From: Jiangella alkaliphila
GTDB taxonomy: Bacteria > Actinomycetota > Actinomycetes > Jiangellales > Jiangellaceae
NCBI RefSeq assembly: GCF_900105925.1
Contig: NZ_LT629791.1
Location: 2,515,278 to 2,579,277 of the forward strand
Length of the DNA stretch: 64,000 bases
Direction of reading: 5' to 3'
The notes below the pieces were generated by a model. It was given only the letters and a program-made list of their open reading frames with translations. It ran no database searches and was not told where the DNA came from. Both the position numbers and the translations under genes were made by a program. This document shows positions 17,354 to 25,530 of this stretch, piece after piece (the first letter of the stretch is position 1; each line of letters opens with the position of its first letter).

Positions 17354-17814
17354 CAGCTCTCCTCCAGGACCAGCGCGGTGGCGCCGCGGATCTCGACCAC
17401 GCCGACGGTCGTGCCCTCCTCGAACGTCGACCGGCCGTCGTAGCTGCGCGCCGACCACACCTCGCCGGCCAGCTTGATCAGCCCTCGGTGCGCGTCGACC
17501 CGCTCGATCACCACGCCGTTCAGCCCGACCAGGGCCGCGGCGCCGAACGAGGACGGCGTCGGTTTCAGCAGCCGCTTCTTCGCGATCGGCCGGACGACGC
17601 CGAGCAGGGCCACGCTGACGCCGACCGCCACGAGCAGCTGCACGATGAACTCCGCGCCCATGCCGGCGGCGACGGCGCCGCTGGCCGCGCCGATGGACAG
17701 CATGAGGAAGAAGAAGTCGAGCGTCGTCAGTTCGATCGTGCCCAGGACGAGGGCGGTGCCGGCCCATCCCAGCACCCAGGCGTGGTCACTGAACCAGTCC
17801 CACAACGACTGCAT
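17353..17814 (-). CDS. NfeD-like membrane protein
   Basis: A 153-residue protein of the short NfeD class. Membrane segments fall at about 13-33 and 35-75 (LVLGTIELTTLDFFFLMLSIGAASG..., VQLLVAVGVSVALLGVV). A C-terminal OB-fold NfeD domain (about 85-150) contains GLNGVVIERVDAHRGLIKLAGEVWSARS. These proteins usually partner with stomatin-like proteins in membrane quality control, but no stomatin gene is adjacent. It overlaps the SDR relic downstream. The upstream 268-bp gap to the protease gene contains two TATTGAC motifs but no certain promoter. Confidence 0.88.
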   Translation of the reverse strand: MQSLWDWFSDHAWVLGWAGTALVLGTIELTTLDFFFLMLSIGAASGAVAAGMGAEFIVQLLVAVGVSVALLGVVRPIAKKRLLKPTPSSFGAAALVGLNGVVIERVDAHRGLIKLAGEVWSARSYDGRSTFEEGTTVGVVEIRGATALVLEES

Positions 17815-18082
17815 GGCCGAAGTTTATTGACCAGCGCCGCTTTTGTGTCTATTGACGCGATGGCAACGTGTCGCGCGCTCAGTCGCGGACGAATCCGGGC
17901 ATTGCCCCACGAGCCGGTCCGGCGCGGTGAAATTCCTGGTCGGAAGCGGGTTGTCGGGGTGGACGAGGTGCCGGCTTCCGGTACCGTTCCCCGCGGTTCC
18001 GGGGCCGGACGAATTTCGCCTCCGCCCCTGGGCGAACAGTGATCATCGAATGCGAATCCACGTGCCGAATCGGAGAGAATCG

Positions 18083-19435
18083 TTGCGTTACCACCTGCGT
18101 CACGGTGCCCGCGTCGCGGGCGCGCTGCTGGCCACCGCACTGGCGGGGGCCGGCCTGCTCGGCACCGCCGGAGTCGCGTCGTCCGACGAGACGCCAGACC
18201 CCGCGGTCACCCTGCTCGACCAGACCTTCGAGACCCTCGACGTGCTGCCGCGGATCATCGGCGGTGAGCCGGCGGCCGAGGGCGACTATCCCTGGATGGT
18301 CCGCCTCGACATCGGCGGCGGGCTGTGCGGCGGCGCCCTGTACGAGCCGGACCTGGTGCTGACGGCGGCGCACTGCGTCGCGCCCGGCACCGGCCCGAAC
18401 ACCGACATCACCGCGCTGATCGGCTCGGTCGACCTCGCCAGCGAGGACATCGTCGAGGTCGGCGGCGAGTACGTCTGGTCGGCCAACGCCGAGGGCATCG
18501 GCGGCGGGTTCCCGGACTGGGCGCTGATCCAGCTCGAGGAGCCGGTCGAGGACGTGCCGACGCTCGCCCTGGCGACCAGCGACGAGTACGACGAGGGCAT
18601 GTTCACGGTGGCCGGCTGGGGCGCCGACGCCGAGGGCGGCGACCAGCAGCAGTTCCTGCTCGAGGCCGACGTGCCGTTCGTCCCGGACGACGAGTGCCTG
18701 GCCTCCTACCCCGACGACGAGGGCTGGGGCTTCGCCGCCGACGTCGAGCTGTGCGCCGGGTACGCCGAGGGCGGCATCGACAGCTGCCAGGGCGACTCCG
18801 GTGGCCCGCTGTTCCGTGACGACGAGAACGGCGAGCCCGTCCAGGTCGGCATCGTCAGCTGGGGCAACGGCTGCGCCCGGCCGAACTACCCGGGCATCTA
18901 CACGCAGGTGAGCGCCGTCGCGGCGGCCATCGCCGAGACCGCCGAGGTCCGTACCGAGCCGGTCGTCGAGACCACCGCGGCCGAGACGACCATCGACACC
19001 CCGGTGACCATCGAGCTGGCCGGCAGCGACCCCGAGGGCGACGACCTGGAGTTCAAGGTCTACGCGCCCGAGTTCGGCGAGCTGACCCAGGACGAGGACG
19101 ACCCGAGCGTGCTCACCTACACCCCGGCGGCCGGCTTCGAGGGCGAGGACACGTTCCACGTCGTCGCCAACGACGGCAAGATCGACTCCGCGCCGGCCGC
19201 GGTGACGGTGACCGTCGAGGGCGAGGCGCCGACGCCGACCCCGACGCCCACCGAGGAGCCGACGCCGGAGCCGACCGAGCAGCCGACGTCCACCCCGACC
19301 GACGACCCAGGCGACGGCGAGGAGCTGCCCGACACCGGCGCCGGCACGGGCACCGGCGTCGCGCTGGCGCTGCTGCTGGCCGGCGGCGCCGCCGTGGCGT
19401 TCCTCGCCCGGCAGCGGCTGATGGCAGGGAGCTGA
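18083..19435 (+). CDS. LPxTG-anchored trypsin-like serine protease
   Basis: A 450-residue secreted S1 protease. A signal peptide covers about 1-36, and a short propeptide ends before the activation site RIIGGEP. The catalytic triad is H97 (LTAAHC), D145 (PDWALIQL) and S239 (GDSGGP), with paired cysteines. An Ig/cadherin-like module at about 305-378 (IELAGSDPEGDDL...YTPAAGFEGEDTFHVVANDGK) leads to a Thr/Pro-rich wall spacer and the sorting signal LPDTG with membrane helix and basic tail. TTG at 18083 is chosen because GGAGAG lies six bases upstream; an ATG at 18050 in the same frame is the alternative. A sortase must act, but none is in the window. Confidence 0.9.
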   Translation: MRYHLRHGARVAGALLATALAGAGLLGTAGVASSDETPDPAVTLLDQTFETLDVLPRIIGGEPAAEGDYPWMVRLDIGGGLCGGALYEPDLVLTAAHCVAPGTGPNTDITALIGSVDLASEDIVEVGGEYVWSANAEGIGGGFPDWALIQLEEPVEDVPTLALATSDEYDEGMFTVAGWGADAEGGDQQQFLLEADVPFVPDDECLASYPDDEGWGFAADVELCAGYAEGGIDSCQGDSGGPLFRDDENGEPVQVGIVSWGNGCARPNYPGIYTQVSAVAAAIAETAEVRTEPVVETTAAETTIDTPVTIELAGSDPEGDDLEFKVYAPEFGELTQDEDDPSVLTYTPAAGFEGEDTFHVVANDGKIDSAPAAVTVTVEGEAPTPTPTPTEEPTPEPTEQPTSTPTDDPGDGEELPDTGAGTGTGVALALLLAGGAAVAFLARQRLMAGS

Positions 19436-19461
19436 CGCACCGCACCACGCGCTGCACGAAC

Positions 19462-19500
19462 GACGGCGGCGCCGCCCCACTCGCGGGCGGCGCCGCCGTC
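19462..19500 (+). terminator. Terminator after trypsin-like protease
   Basis: A perfect 16-bp inverted repeat (GACGGCGGCGCCGCCC and its complement) with a seven-base loop lies 26 bases after the stop codon. Confidence 0.8.
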
Positions 19501-19578
19501 GTCGTCTGCCGGCATGCATAGTGGTGTCGCTGCCGCGTCCTCTTCAGAGGAGAGACGACGGGCGCGAGAGGTGTGAGC

Positions 19579-20097
19579 GTGGACGCAACGGCGGAACGCG
19601 AGTTCACGGAGTTCGTGGCGGCGCGGTCGATGGCGCTGCTGCGGACCGCCGTGGTGCTGACCGGCGACCGGCACCGGGCCGAAGACCTCGTGCAGGGCGC
19701 GCTGGCCAAGCTGGCCGGCCGCTGGCGGAAGGTCGACGACCCGGAGGCCTACACGCGGCGCATCATCTATCACGACCACGCCCGCTGGTGGCGCCGTCGC
19801 TCGGCCCGGTCCGAGGTGCTCGGTCCGGCCGTGCCGGAGCGGCCGGAGGCCGACCGCTCCGCCGACGCCGTCCGGCGCCTGGACCTGCGCTCCGCGCTGC
19901 AACAGCTCGGGCCGCGGCAACGGGCGGTGCTGGTGCTGCGCTACCTGGAAGACCTGCCCGAGGCCGAGGTCGCCCAGATCATGGGCTGCTCGGTCGGCAC
20001 GGTGCGCAGCCAGGCGCACCGCGCGCTGGCCCGGTTGCGCACCCTCGTGCCGGAGCTGGACGAACGGATCGACGACGTGGAGGAGCTGCGACGATGA
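19579..20097 (+). CDS. ECF sigma factor, SigE-like
   Basis: A 172-residue ECF sigma factor. Region 2 (about 8-70) has RTAVVLTGDRHRAEDLVQGAL and the basic WWRRRSAR after it. Region 4 (about 105-160) ends in the helix-turn-helix LPEAEVAQIMGCSVGTVRSQAHRALARLR. It belongs to the SigE-like group (TIGR02983) common in actinomycetes. GTG 19579 has AGAGG seven bases ahead; GTG 19573 would add two residues. Its stop overlaps the ATG of the next gene (ATGA), so the two are translationally coupled, the usual sigma/anti-sigma arrangement. Confidence 0.92.
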   Translation: MDATAEREFTEFVAARSMALLRTAVVLTGDRHRAEDLVQGALAKLAGRWRKVDDPEAYTRRIIYHDHARWWRRRSARSEVLGPAVPERPEADRSADAVRRLDLRSALQQLGPRQRAVLVLRYLEDLPEAEVAQIMGCSVGTVRSQAHRALARLRTLVPELDERIDDVEELRR

Positions 20098-20870
20098 GCA
20101 TCGAGACGATCCTGCGTGAGGCGTTCCAGGACGCGGCCGCCGACGCCGCGCCGGTCCCCGGGCTGGCGGCCGCCGCGCTGCGCCAGGCCCGTCGCCGGCG
20201 TACGGCGGCACGGAGCGCGGTGGCGGCCGGGGCGGTGGCCGCGGTCGCGGTGCCGGCCGGCCTGGCCGCGTCCGGCCGCGACTCCTCGGCGGTGGCGAGC
20301 GGCGACGCGGACATCCTGCCCGCGCCCGAGGTTCGCGAGCTGACCGACGACGAGCTGGCCGCCGCCCTGGACCACTGCTTCGGCGGGCCGGGGCTGCCGC
20401 CGGCTCCCACGGGCGAGCCGATCCACGGCGTCCAGGTGCAGGACCCGCCCGCCCCCGAGGCGGTGGCGACCTGGGTGATCACCCGGTCCGGCGGCGAGGA
20501 CGTCATCGAGTGCGCGCTGACCGCCGACGGCGACCCCGCCGTCTACCCCGTCGCGATGGCCGCCGAGGAGGCGGAGCACCTGCGCGTGCTCGACCCGTCT
20601 CTCAGCGGGGGCCGGTTCACCGATCCGGTGACCCGGGTGACGGTGCAGCCGCCCGGCGAGCCGGAGCGCGACGCCGCCCTGTGGGGCGACTTCTGGTTCT
20701 ACCCCTCGCAGCGGTGGATCCTCGGCGGCCCGAGCTGCCCGGCCGACGACCCGATTGCCGGCGACGAGCTCTCCCCGGGCTACGTCGTGCGCGGCTACGA
20801 CGCCGGCGGCGACGAGATCGCCCAGGTGTGGACACCGGCGCAGCCGGGGGAGTGCGCGCCGGTCGGCTGA
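20094..20870 (+). CDS. Putative anti-sigma factor / membrane protein
   Basis: A 258-residue protein with a cytoplasmic N-terminus (about 1-38, ETILREAFQDAAADAAPVPGL, then basic RQARRRRTAARS), one membrane segment (about 40-58) and an extracytoplasmic domain rich in Pro and Asp with three cysteines or more. Overlap with the sigma gene, the topology and the short N-terminal helix suggest it holds the sigma factor at the membrane. It lacks the HxxxCxxC zinc motif of ZAS anti-sigma factors, so the anti-sigma call rests on context. No family was recognised for the outer domain. Confidence 0.6.
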   Translation: MSIETILREAFQDAAADAAPVPGLAAAALRQARRRRTAARSAVAAGAVAAVAVPAGLAASGRDSSAVASGDADILPAPEVRELTDDELAAALDHCFGGPGLPPAPTGEPIHGVQVQDPPAPEAVATWVITRSGGEDVIECALTADGDPAVYPVAMAAEEAEHLRVLDPSLSGGRFTDPVTRVTVQPPGEPERDAALWGDFWFYPSQRWILGGPSCPADDPIAGDELSPGYVVRGYDAGGDEIAQVWTPAQPGECAPVG

Positions 20871-20923
20871 GCCGGCGGCGGCCGGGCCGGCGACTGAGAG
20901 CGCTCTGAGAACCGTGTGAGAGC

Positions 20924-21742
20924 ATGATCGGCATGGCCTCCGGAGCGCGTCGTGCCGGTCTCCCCGATCGGGGACGCAACCGGACGCCGGAGCGTTCGTC
21001 AGGCCGCCGCGGCCGCGGGCTCGGCCTCCTGGTTCCGTGCCTGGCGGCGCTCGCCGTCGTCGGCTGGGCGGTGGCGCCCTCCGGCGAGCCGGCGCCCCAG
21101 CGGGCCGCCGCGCCGCTCGCCGGCCAGCCGGCCGACCCGCAGGCCCGCCCGCCCAAGACCCTCGTCGTCATGCCGGCCGCGCGTCCAACGTCGCCGCCGA
21201 CTCCGTCGGCCCCGCAGATCCCCGCCACCGGGCCGGGCACGTTCACCGTCACGCCCGGCCAGAGCGGCCGGGCCGGCACCGAGGGCACGCTGCTCACCTA
21301 CACCGTCGAGGTCGAGACCGGGCTGCCGTTCGACCCGATCGAAGTGGCCGCCGTCGTCGACACCACGCTGGCCGACCCGCGCAGCTGGATCGCCGGCGGC
21401 GACTTCTCGTTCCAGCGAGTGCCGGCCGGCGGCGACCTGCGGATCCTGATCGCCACCCCGGGCACCACCGATCAGCTGTGCGCGCCGCTGCGCACCAACG
21501 GCGAGGTGTCCTGCCGCAACGGCGACAACGTCGTGCTGAACGCGCTGCGCTGGGCGGTCGCCGTCCCCCACTACAACGGCGACGTCGCCGGCTACCGCCA
21601 GTACGTGGTCAACCACGAGGTCGGCCACGCACTGGGCGAAGGCCACGTCGACTGCCCGGCGCCGGGCCAGGTCGCGCCGGTCATGCTCCAGCAGACCTAC
21701 AGCCTGGACGGCTGCCTCCCGAACGCCTGGCCGCATCCCTGA
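20924..21742 (+). CDS. DUF3152 zinc-metalloprotease-like protein
   Basis: A 272-residue exported or membrane-anchored protein. A basic N-terminus is followed by a hydrophobic segment (about 36-52), a Pro-rich linker to about 100 and a DUF3152 domain (about 105-270). The domain holds HEVGHALGEGH, a full HExxHxxGxxH zinc site of metzincin type, after the typical YRQYVVNHE lead-in, plus paired cysteines. The family is widespread in actinomycetes with no proven substrate, so peptidase activity is likely but inferred. The ATG at 20924 lacks a clear ribosome site, and ATG 20933 is an alternative. Confidence 0.85.
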   Translation: MIGMASGARRAGLPDRGRNRTPERSSGRRGRGLGLLVPCLAALAVVGWAVAPSGEPAPQRAAAPLAGQPADPQARPPKTLVVMPAARPTSPPTPSAPQIPATGPGTFTVTPGQSGRAGTEGTLLTYTVEVETGLPFDPIEVAAVVDTTLADPRSWIAGGDFSFQRVPAGGDLRILIATPGTTDQLCAPLRTNGEVSCRNGDNVVLNALRWAVAVPHYNGDVAGYRQYVVNHEVGHALGEGHVDCPAPGQVAPVMLQQTYSLDGCLPNAWPHP

Positions 21743-21853
21743 CGGGCCGTGACCCCGTCGTGACCGTCCCGGCCGACTGGGGGTCAACCGGACCTTCACG
21801 GCTCCGGACCGGTCTCCCTACGGTCGTGGTGACACCAACGGGAGGATCGGCAC

Positions 21854-22150
21854 ATGCTGACGACACACTCGCGAGCGCGCCGCCGGACGATGGGACGGCT
21901 GGCCGGTGCGGCGTTCGCGGCCGGGCTGACCGCCACGACACTGTTCGCCGCGTCCGGCCCGGCTCAGGCCACGCCCGCGCCCGCCACGGCGGCCATGGCC
22001 TACGACCACACGTACGTCGCGCTGAACCTGGACAAGTGTCAGCATGTGCGCCGCCAGTACAGCAGCTGGGCCTGGGTCAGCACCTGCTACCCGTACGTCG
22101 ATTCGACCGGCGGCTACTGGGCCTTCGACTGGACCTGCCGCGTCTGCTAG
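21854..22150 (+). CDS. Small secreted peptide with four cysteines
   Basis: A 98-residue precursor. A basic start, a hydrophobic core (GAAFAAGLTATTLFAASG) and a likely AQA cleavage site at about residue 39 leave a mature part of about 59 residues rich in Tyr and Trp. It has four Cys residues, in KCQH, STCYPY and the last five residues TCRVC. GGGAGG lies eight bases before the ATG. No known bacteriocin or inhibitor family was recognised. It is a lone gene between a metalloprotease-like gene and a convergent regulator. Two disulfides are plausible. Confidence 0.75.
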   Translation: MLTTHSRARRRTMGRLAGAAFAAGLTATTLFAASGPAQATPAPATAAMAYDHTYVALNLDKCQHVRRQYSSWAWVSTCYPYVDSTGGYWAFDWTCRVC

Positions 22151-22176
22151 CGCCGCACGTGGCGTCCCCGTGGTCG

Positions 22177-23646
22177 TCAGGCCACGGCGTGGACGGGCTC
22201 GGCGGCCGCCCCGCCTTCGGCCGTCACCGCCCCGAAGGCCTGCTCCAGCGCGCCGACCGCGGACCCCAGCACGTCGGCGGGATAGGTGAACGGCAGCCGC
22301 AGCCGCCGCTCGAACGTGCCGTCGACGCCGAACCGCGGGCCGGCCGCCAGCCTGATGCCGTGCCGCTCCGCGGCCACCACCAGCCGGCTGGACACCGGCG
22401 CGCCGAGTTCGCACCACAGCACCAGCCCGCCGGCCGGCACCCGCGCCCGCCACGACGGCAGCCGCTGCGCCAGCGCCGCCACCAGGGCGTCGCGGCGGAT
22501 GCGCAGCTCCGCGTGACGGGCCGGCAGGGCCGCGTCGAGGCCGCGCAGCAGCTCCGCGACCGCCAGCTGCTCGACCACCGGCGAGCCCATGTCGACACTG
22601 GCGCGGACGGCGGCCAGCCGGCGGATCAGCGCGGTGCCGGCCCGCGCCCAGCCGATCCGCAGCCCACCCCAGAGCGTCTTGCTCGCGCTGCCGACCGTCA
22701 CCGTCAGGTCGTCAGGCAGGAAGGTCGCCAGCGGCGGCGGCACCGGCCCGTCCAGCGCCAGCTCGACCAGCGTCTCGTCGACGACGGTGAGGGTGCGGCT
22801 GCGGGTCAGGACGGCGCCCAGCTCGCGCCGTTCAGCCTCGGTGGCCAGCAGCCCGGTGGGGTTGTGGAAGTCGGGCATCAGGTACGCCAGCCGGGGCGCG
22901 GTCTGCCGGACGGCGGCCGCGACGGCGCCGAGGTCCCAGCCGTCGCCGGCCAGCGCGACCGGGACCGCGGTGGCGCCGTGTCGGCCGATCGCGTCCAGCG
23001 CGTTCGGGTAGGTCGGCTGCTCCACGAGCACGCGGTCGCCCGGCCCGGTGACCAGCTGCAGGACCAGCGTGAACGCGTGCTGCGCTCCGGACGTGACGAG
23101 CACCTGGCCGGGCAGGGTGGGCAGGCCGCGCGCCGTCAGCCGGTCAGCGACAGCCGCGCGCAGGTCGGGCAGCCCGAACAGGTGGTAACCCGAGCCCGGC
23201 AGGTGCAGCGGCAGCTGCTCGAGCGCGGCGTCGTAGGCCCGGCGCACCTCGGCCGGGGCCTCCGGCGCGGCGTGCGCGAGGTCCAGCAGGTCCGAGCCGT
23301 CGGCCGCCCACGGTGTCCACGCCGGACCCGTGCCGCTGCCGCCCACCCGTGAGCCGCCCGGCCGGGAGGTTCGCGACGGCGGCAGCGCGGTCCGGGTGCC
23401 CGAGCCCTGCCGGCTGACGGCGTACCCGCCGCCGCGCAGCTCGTCGTAGGCCGCGGTGACGGTGGTCCGGCTGACGCCCAGCGCGGCCGCCAGCTCGCGC
23501 TCGCCGGGCAGCCGGGTCTCCAGCGGCAGCCGTCCGTCGAGGACCAGGCGCCGGATCGCCGCCGCGACGCGGGCGTACGCCGGTCCGCCGGCCTCGGACC
23601 GGTCGCCGATCAACGTCGCCAGTTGGGAGCCTGTGACGGTGCGCAC
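22177..23646 (-). CDS. MocR/YczR-type GntR regulator with aminotransferase domain
   Basis: A 489-residue fusion regulator. An N-terminal GntR winged helix (about 20-90, GPAYARVAAAIRRLVLDGRL...GVSRTTVTAAYDELRGGG) is followed by a linker and an aminotransferase class I fold. The PLP lysine lies in GSASKTLWGG, with NPTG as substrate motif. MocR proteins sense PLP or a PLP adduct and act as regulators, not transaminases. It is divergent from a YczE membrane protein across 64 bp. This YczR/YczE pairing is known in Gram-positive bacteria, so it should control the yczE gene. The start is a GTG at 23646. Confidence 0.92.
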   Translation of the reverse strand: MRTVTGSQLATLIGDRSEAGGPAYARVAAAIRRLVLDGRLPLETRLPGERELAAALGVSRTTVTAAYDELRGGGYAVSRQGSGTRTALPPSRTSRPGGSRVGGSGTGPAWTPWAADGSDLLDLAHAAPEAPAEVRRAYDAALEQLPLHLPGSGYHLFGLPDLRAAVADRLTARGLPTLPGQVLVTSGAQHAFTLVLQLVTGPGDRVLVEQPTYPNALDAIGRHGATAVPVALAGDGWDLGAVAAAVRQTAPRLAYLMPDFHNPTGLLATEAERRELGAVLTRSRTLTVVDETLVELALDGPVPPPLATFLPDDLTVTVGSASKTLWGGLRIGWARAGTALIRRLAAVRASVDMGSPVVEQLAVAELLRGLDAALPARHAELRIRRDALVAALAQRLPSWRARVPAGGLVLWCELGAPVSSRLVVAAERHGIRLAAGPRFGVDGTFERRLRLPFTYPADVLGSAVGALEQAFGAVTAEGGAAAEPVHAVA

Positions 23647-23710
23647 CAGTCCACTCTGGCACGATTGGCTATGGAAGAACAGGCCACTCGTCGGTGAGAA
23701 TGGTCGCGTG
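23647..23710. promoter_or_regulatory. Divergent yczR/yczE control region
   Basis: The 64 bases between the two divergent genes must hold both promoters and the MocR operator. Segments CGATTGGCTAT and CAGGCCACT are candidate half-sites, but I cannot define the operator with confidence. Confidence 0.35.
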
Positions 23711-24319
23711 ATGACCCGCCGCCTGTCCCAGCTCTTCGCCGGCCTGCTGCTCTACGGCTTCAGCATGGCCTTGCTCATCGAGGCCGGCCTCGGCCTGGAC
23801 CCGTGGGACGTCCTGCACCAGGGCATCGCCGAGCGGACCGGCCTGACCATCGGCACCGTGGTCATCGTGGTCGGCGTGCTGGTGCTGCTGTTGTGGATCC
23901 CGCTGCGGCAGAAGCCCGGCGTCGGCACCATCGCCAACGCGCTGCTGATCGGGCTGGCCGCCGACGCGTCGATCTGGCTGCTGCCCGCGCCGGAGCCGCT
24001 GGCGGTGCGCATCGTGTTCATGGTGTCCGGCGTCATGCTGAACGCTGTCGCCACCGCGGCCTACATCGGCGCCCGGCTCGGCCCCGGCCCGCGCGACGGC
24101 CTGATGACCGGACTGGTCCGGCGGACCGGTCGTTCGGTGCGACTGGTCCGGACCTCCATCGAGGTGGTCGTGCTGGCCACCGGCTGGCTGCTCGGCGGCA
24201 CCGTCGGCGCCGGGACCGTGGTCTATGCGCTGTCGATCGGCCCGCTGGTACACCTGCTGCTGCCGAAGTTGCAGGTCCGTGAGCCGATTCGCGTCGCCGC
24301 CGTGACCTCGGCGAGTTAG
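23711..24319 (+). CDS. yczE: YczE/YitT-family integral membrane protein
   Basis: A 202-residue protein with five hydrophobic segments, starting MTRRLSQLFAGLLLYGFSMALL. The conserved GLGLDPWDVLHQGI block and the RLGPGPRDGLMTGL loop mark the YczE family. The transport or scaffold role is unknown; the linkage to a PLP-sensing regulator suggests vitamin B6 or amino-acid movement. ATG 23711 is used (a GTG directly before it is possible). It is followed 12 bases later by metB, so the two may be co-transcribed. Confidence 0.88.
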   Translation: MTRRLSQLFAGLLLYGFSMALLIEAGLGLDPWDVLHQGIAERTGLTIGTVVIVVGVLVLLLWIPLRQKPGVGTIANALLIGLAADASIWLLPAPEPLAVRIVFMVSGVMLNAVATAAYIGARLGPGPRDGLMTGLVRRTGRSVRLVRTSIEVVVLATGWLLGGTVGAGTVVYALSIGPLVHLLLPKLQVREPIRVAAVTSAS

Positions 24320-24330
24320 AGTCGCATCTC

Positions 24331-25467
24331 GTGCACGGATTCGAGACGCGAGCCATCCACGCGGGCCAGGCGCCCGACCCCCGGACCGGGGCGGTCATCA
24401 CCCCCATCTACGCCACCAGCACTTACGCCCAGGACGGCGTCGGCGGGCTGCGCGAGGGGTACGAGTACAGCCGCACCGCCAACCCGACGCGCACCGCGCT
24501 GGAGGAGTGCATCGCCGCGCTCGAGGGCGGCGCCCGGGGGCTCGCGTTCGCCAGTGGCATGGCGGCCGAGGACACCCTGCTGCGGGCCGTCCTGAAGCCC
24601 GGCGACCACATCGTCATCCCCGACGACGCCTACGGCGGCACGTTCCGGCTGGTCAGCAAGATCGCGCAGAAGTGGGGCGTCGACTGGACCGCGGCGCCGG
24701 TCACCGACGCCGCGGCCGTGCGGGCCGCGGTCCGCCCCGAGACGAAGATCATCTGGGTCGAGACGCCGACCAACCCGCTGCTCAGCGTCGCCGACATCGC
24801 CGGCCTCGCCGCCGTCGCGCGCGACGCCGGCGCGCTGTTCGTCGTCGACAACACGTTCGCGACGCCGTACCTGCAGCAGCCGCTGGCGCTCGGCGCCGAC
24901 GTCGTCGTCCACTCGACCACCAAGTACTGCGGTGGTCACTCCGACGTCATCGGCGGTGTGCTGGTCGTCGCCGACACCGCCCTCGGCGACGAACTGGCCT
25001 ACCACCAGAACGCCATGGGCGCCGTCGCCGGCCCGTTCGACGCGTGGCTCGTGCTGCGCGGCCTGAAGACGCTCGCCGTTCGCATGGACCGCCACAGCGA
25101 CAACGCCGAGCGGGTCGTGCAGCTGCTGGAACGGCACCCGCGGGTCTCGCAGGTGCTCTACCCGGGGCTGCCCGGGCACCCCGGCCACGACGTCGCCGTC
25201 AAGCAGATGAGCCGGTTCGGCGGCATGGTGTCCTTCCGGCTGGGCGACGGTGAGCAGGCCGCGGTCGACGTCTGCAACCGGACGAAGCTGTTCACGCTGG
25301 GCGAGTCGCTCGGCGGCATCGAGTCGCTGATCGAGCACCCGGCCCGCATGACCCACGCCAGTGCCGCCGGCAGCCAGCTCGAGGTGCCCGGCGACCTCGT
25401 GCGGCTCTCGGTCGGCATCGAGACCGTCGACGACATCCTCGCCGACCTCAGCCAGGCGCTGGGCTGA
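24331..25467 (+). CDS. metB: Cystathionine gamma-synthase
   Basis: A 378-residue Cys/Met metabolism PLP enzyme. The start HGFETRAIHAGQAPDPRTGAV is typical. K198 in HSTTKYCGGHSD binds PLP, and SRTANPTR and VVDNTFATPYLQ are substrate-site motifs. It makes cystathionine from an activated homoserine and cysteine; in actinomycetes such enzymes often also cleave cystathionine. The GTG start lies 12 bases after the yczE stop. With the beta-synthase at 15.9 kb it closes the transsulfuration loop. Gamma-lyase is a possible alternative name. Confidence 0.92.
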   Translation: MHGFETRAIHAGQAPDPRTGAVITPIYATSTYAQDGVGGLREGYEYSRTANPTRTALEECIAALEGGARGLAFASGMAAEDTLLRAVLKPGDHIVIPDDAYGGTFRLVSKIAQKWGVDWTAAPVTDAAAVRAAVRPETKIIWVETPTNPLLSVADIAGLAAVARDAGALFVVDNTFATPYLQQPLALGADVVVHSTTKYCGGHSDVIGGVLVVADTALGDELAYHQNAMGAVAGPFDAWLVLRGLKTLAVRMDRHSDNAERVVQLLERHPRVSQVLYPGLPGHPGHDVAVKQMSRFGGMVSFRLGDGEQAAVDVCNRTKLFTLGESLGGIESLIEHPARMTHASAAGSQLEVPGDLVRLSVGIETVDDILADLSQALG

Positions 25468-25530
25468 CCCTTCCCCGTGCCGCACGGCGCCCGTTAGGGT
25501 GTGCCGACGCCGCACGGATCGGGGAGATGC

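Noticed and set aside
17843..18082. Extended N-terminus of the trypsin-like protease
   Set aside because: The signal peptide begins only after the TTG at 18083, which has a ribosome site; the extension is ordinary intergenic DNA.
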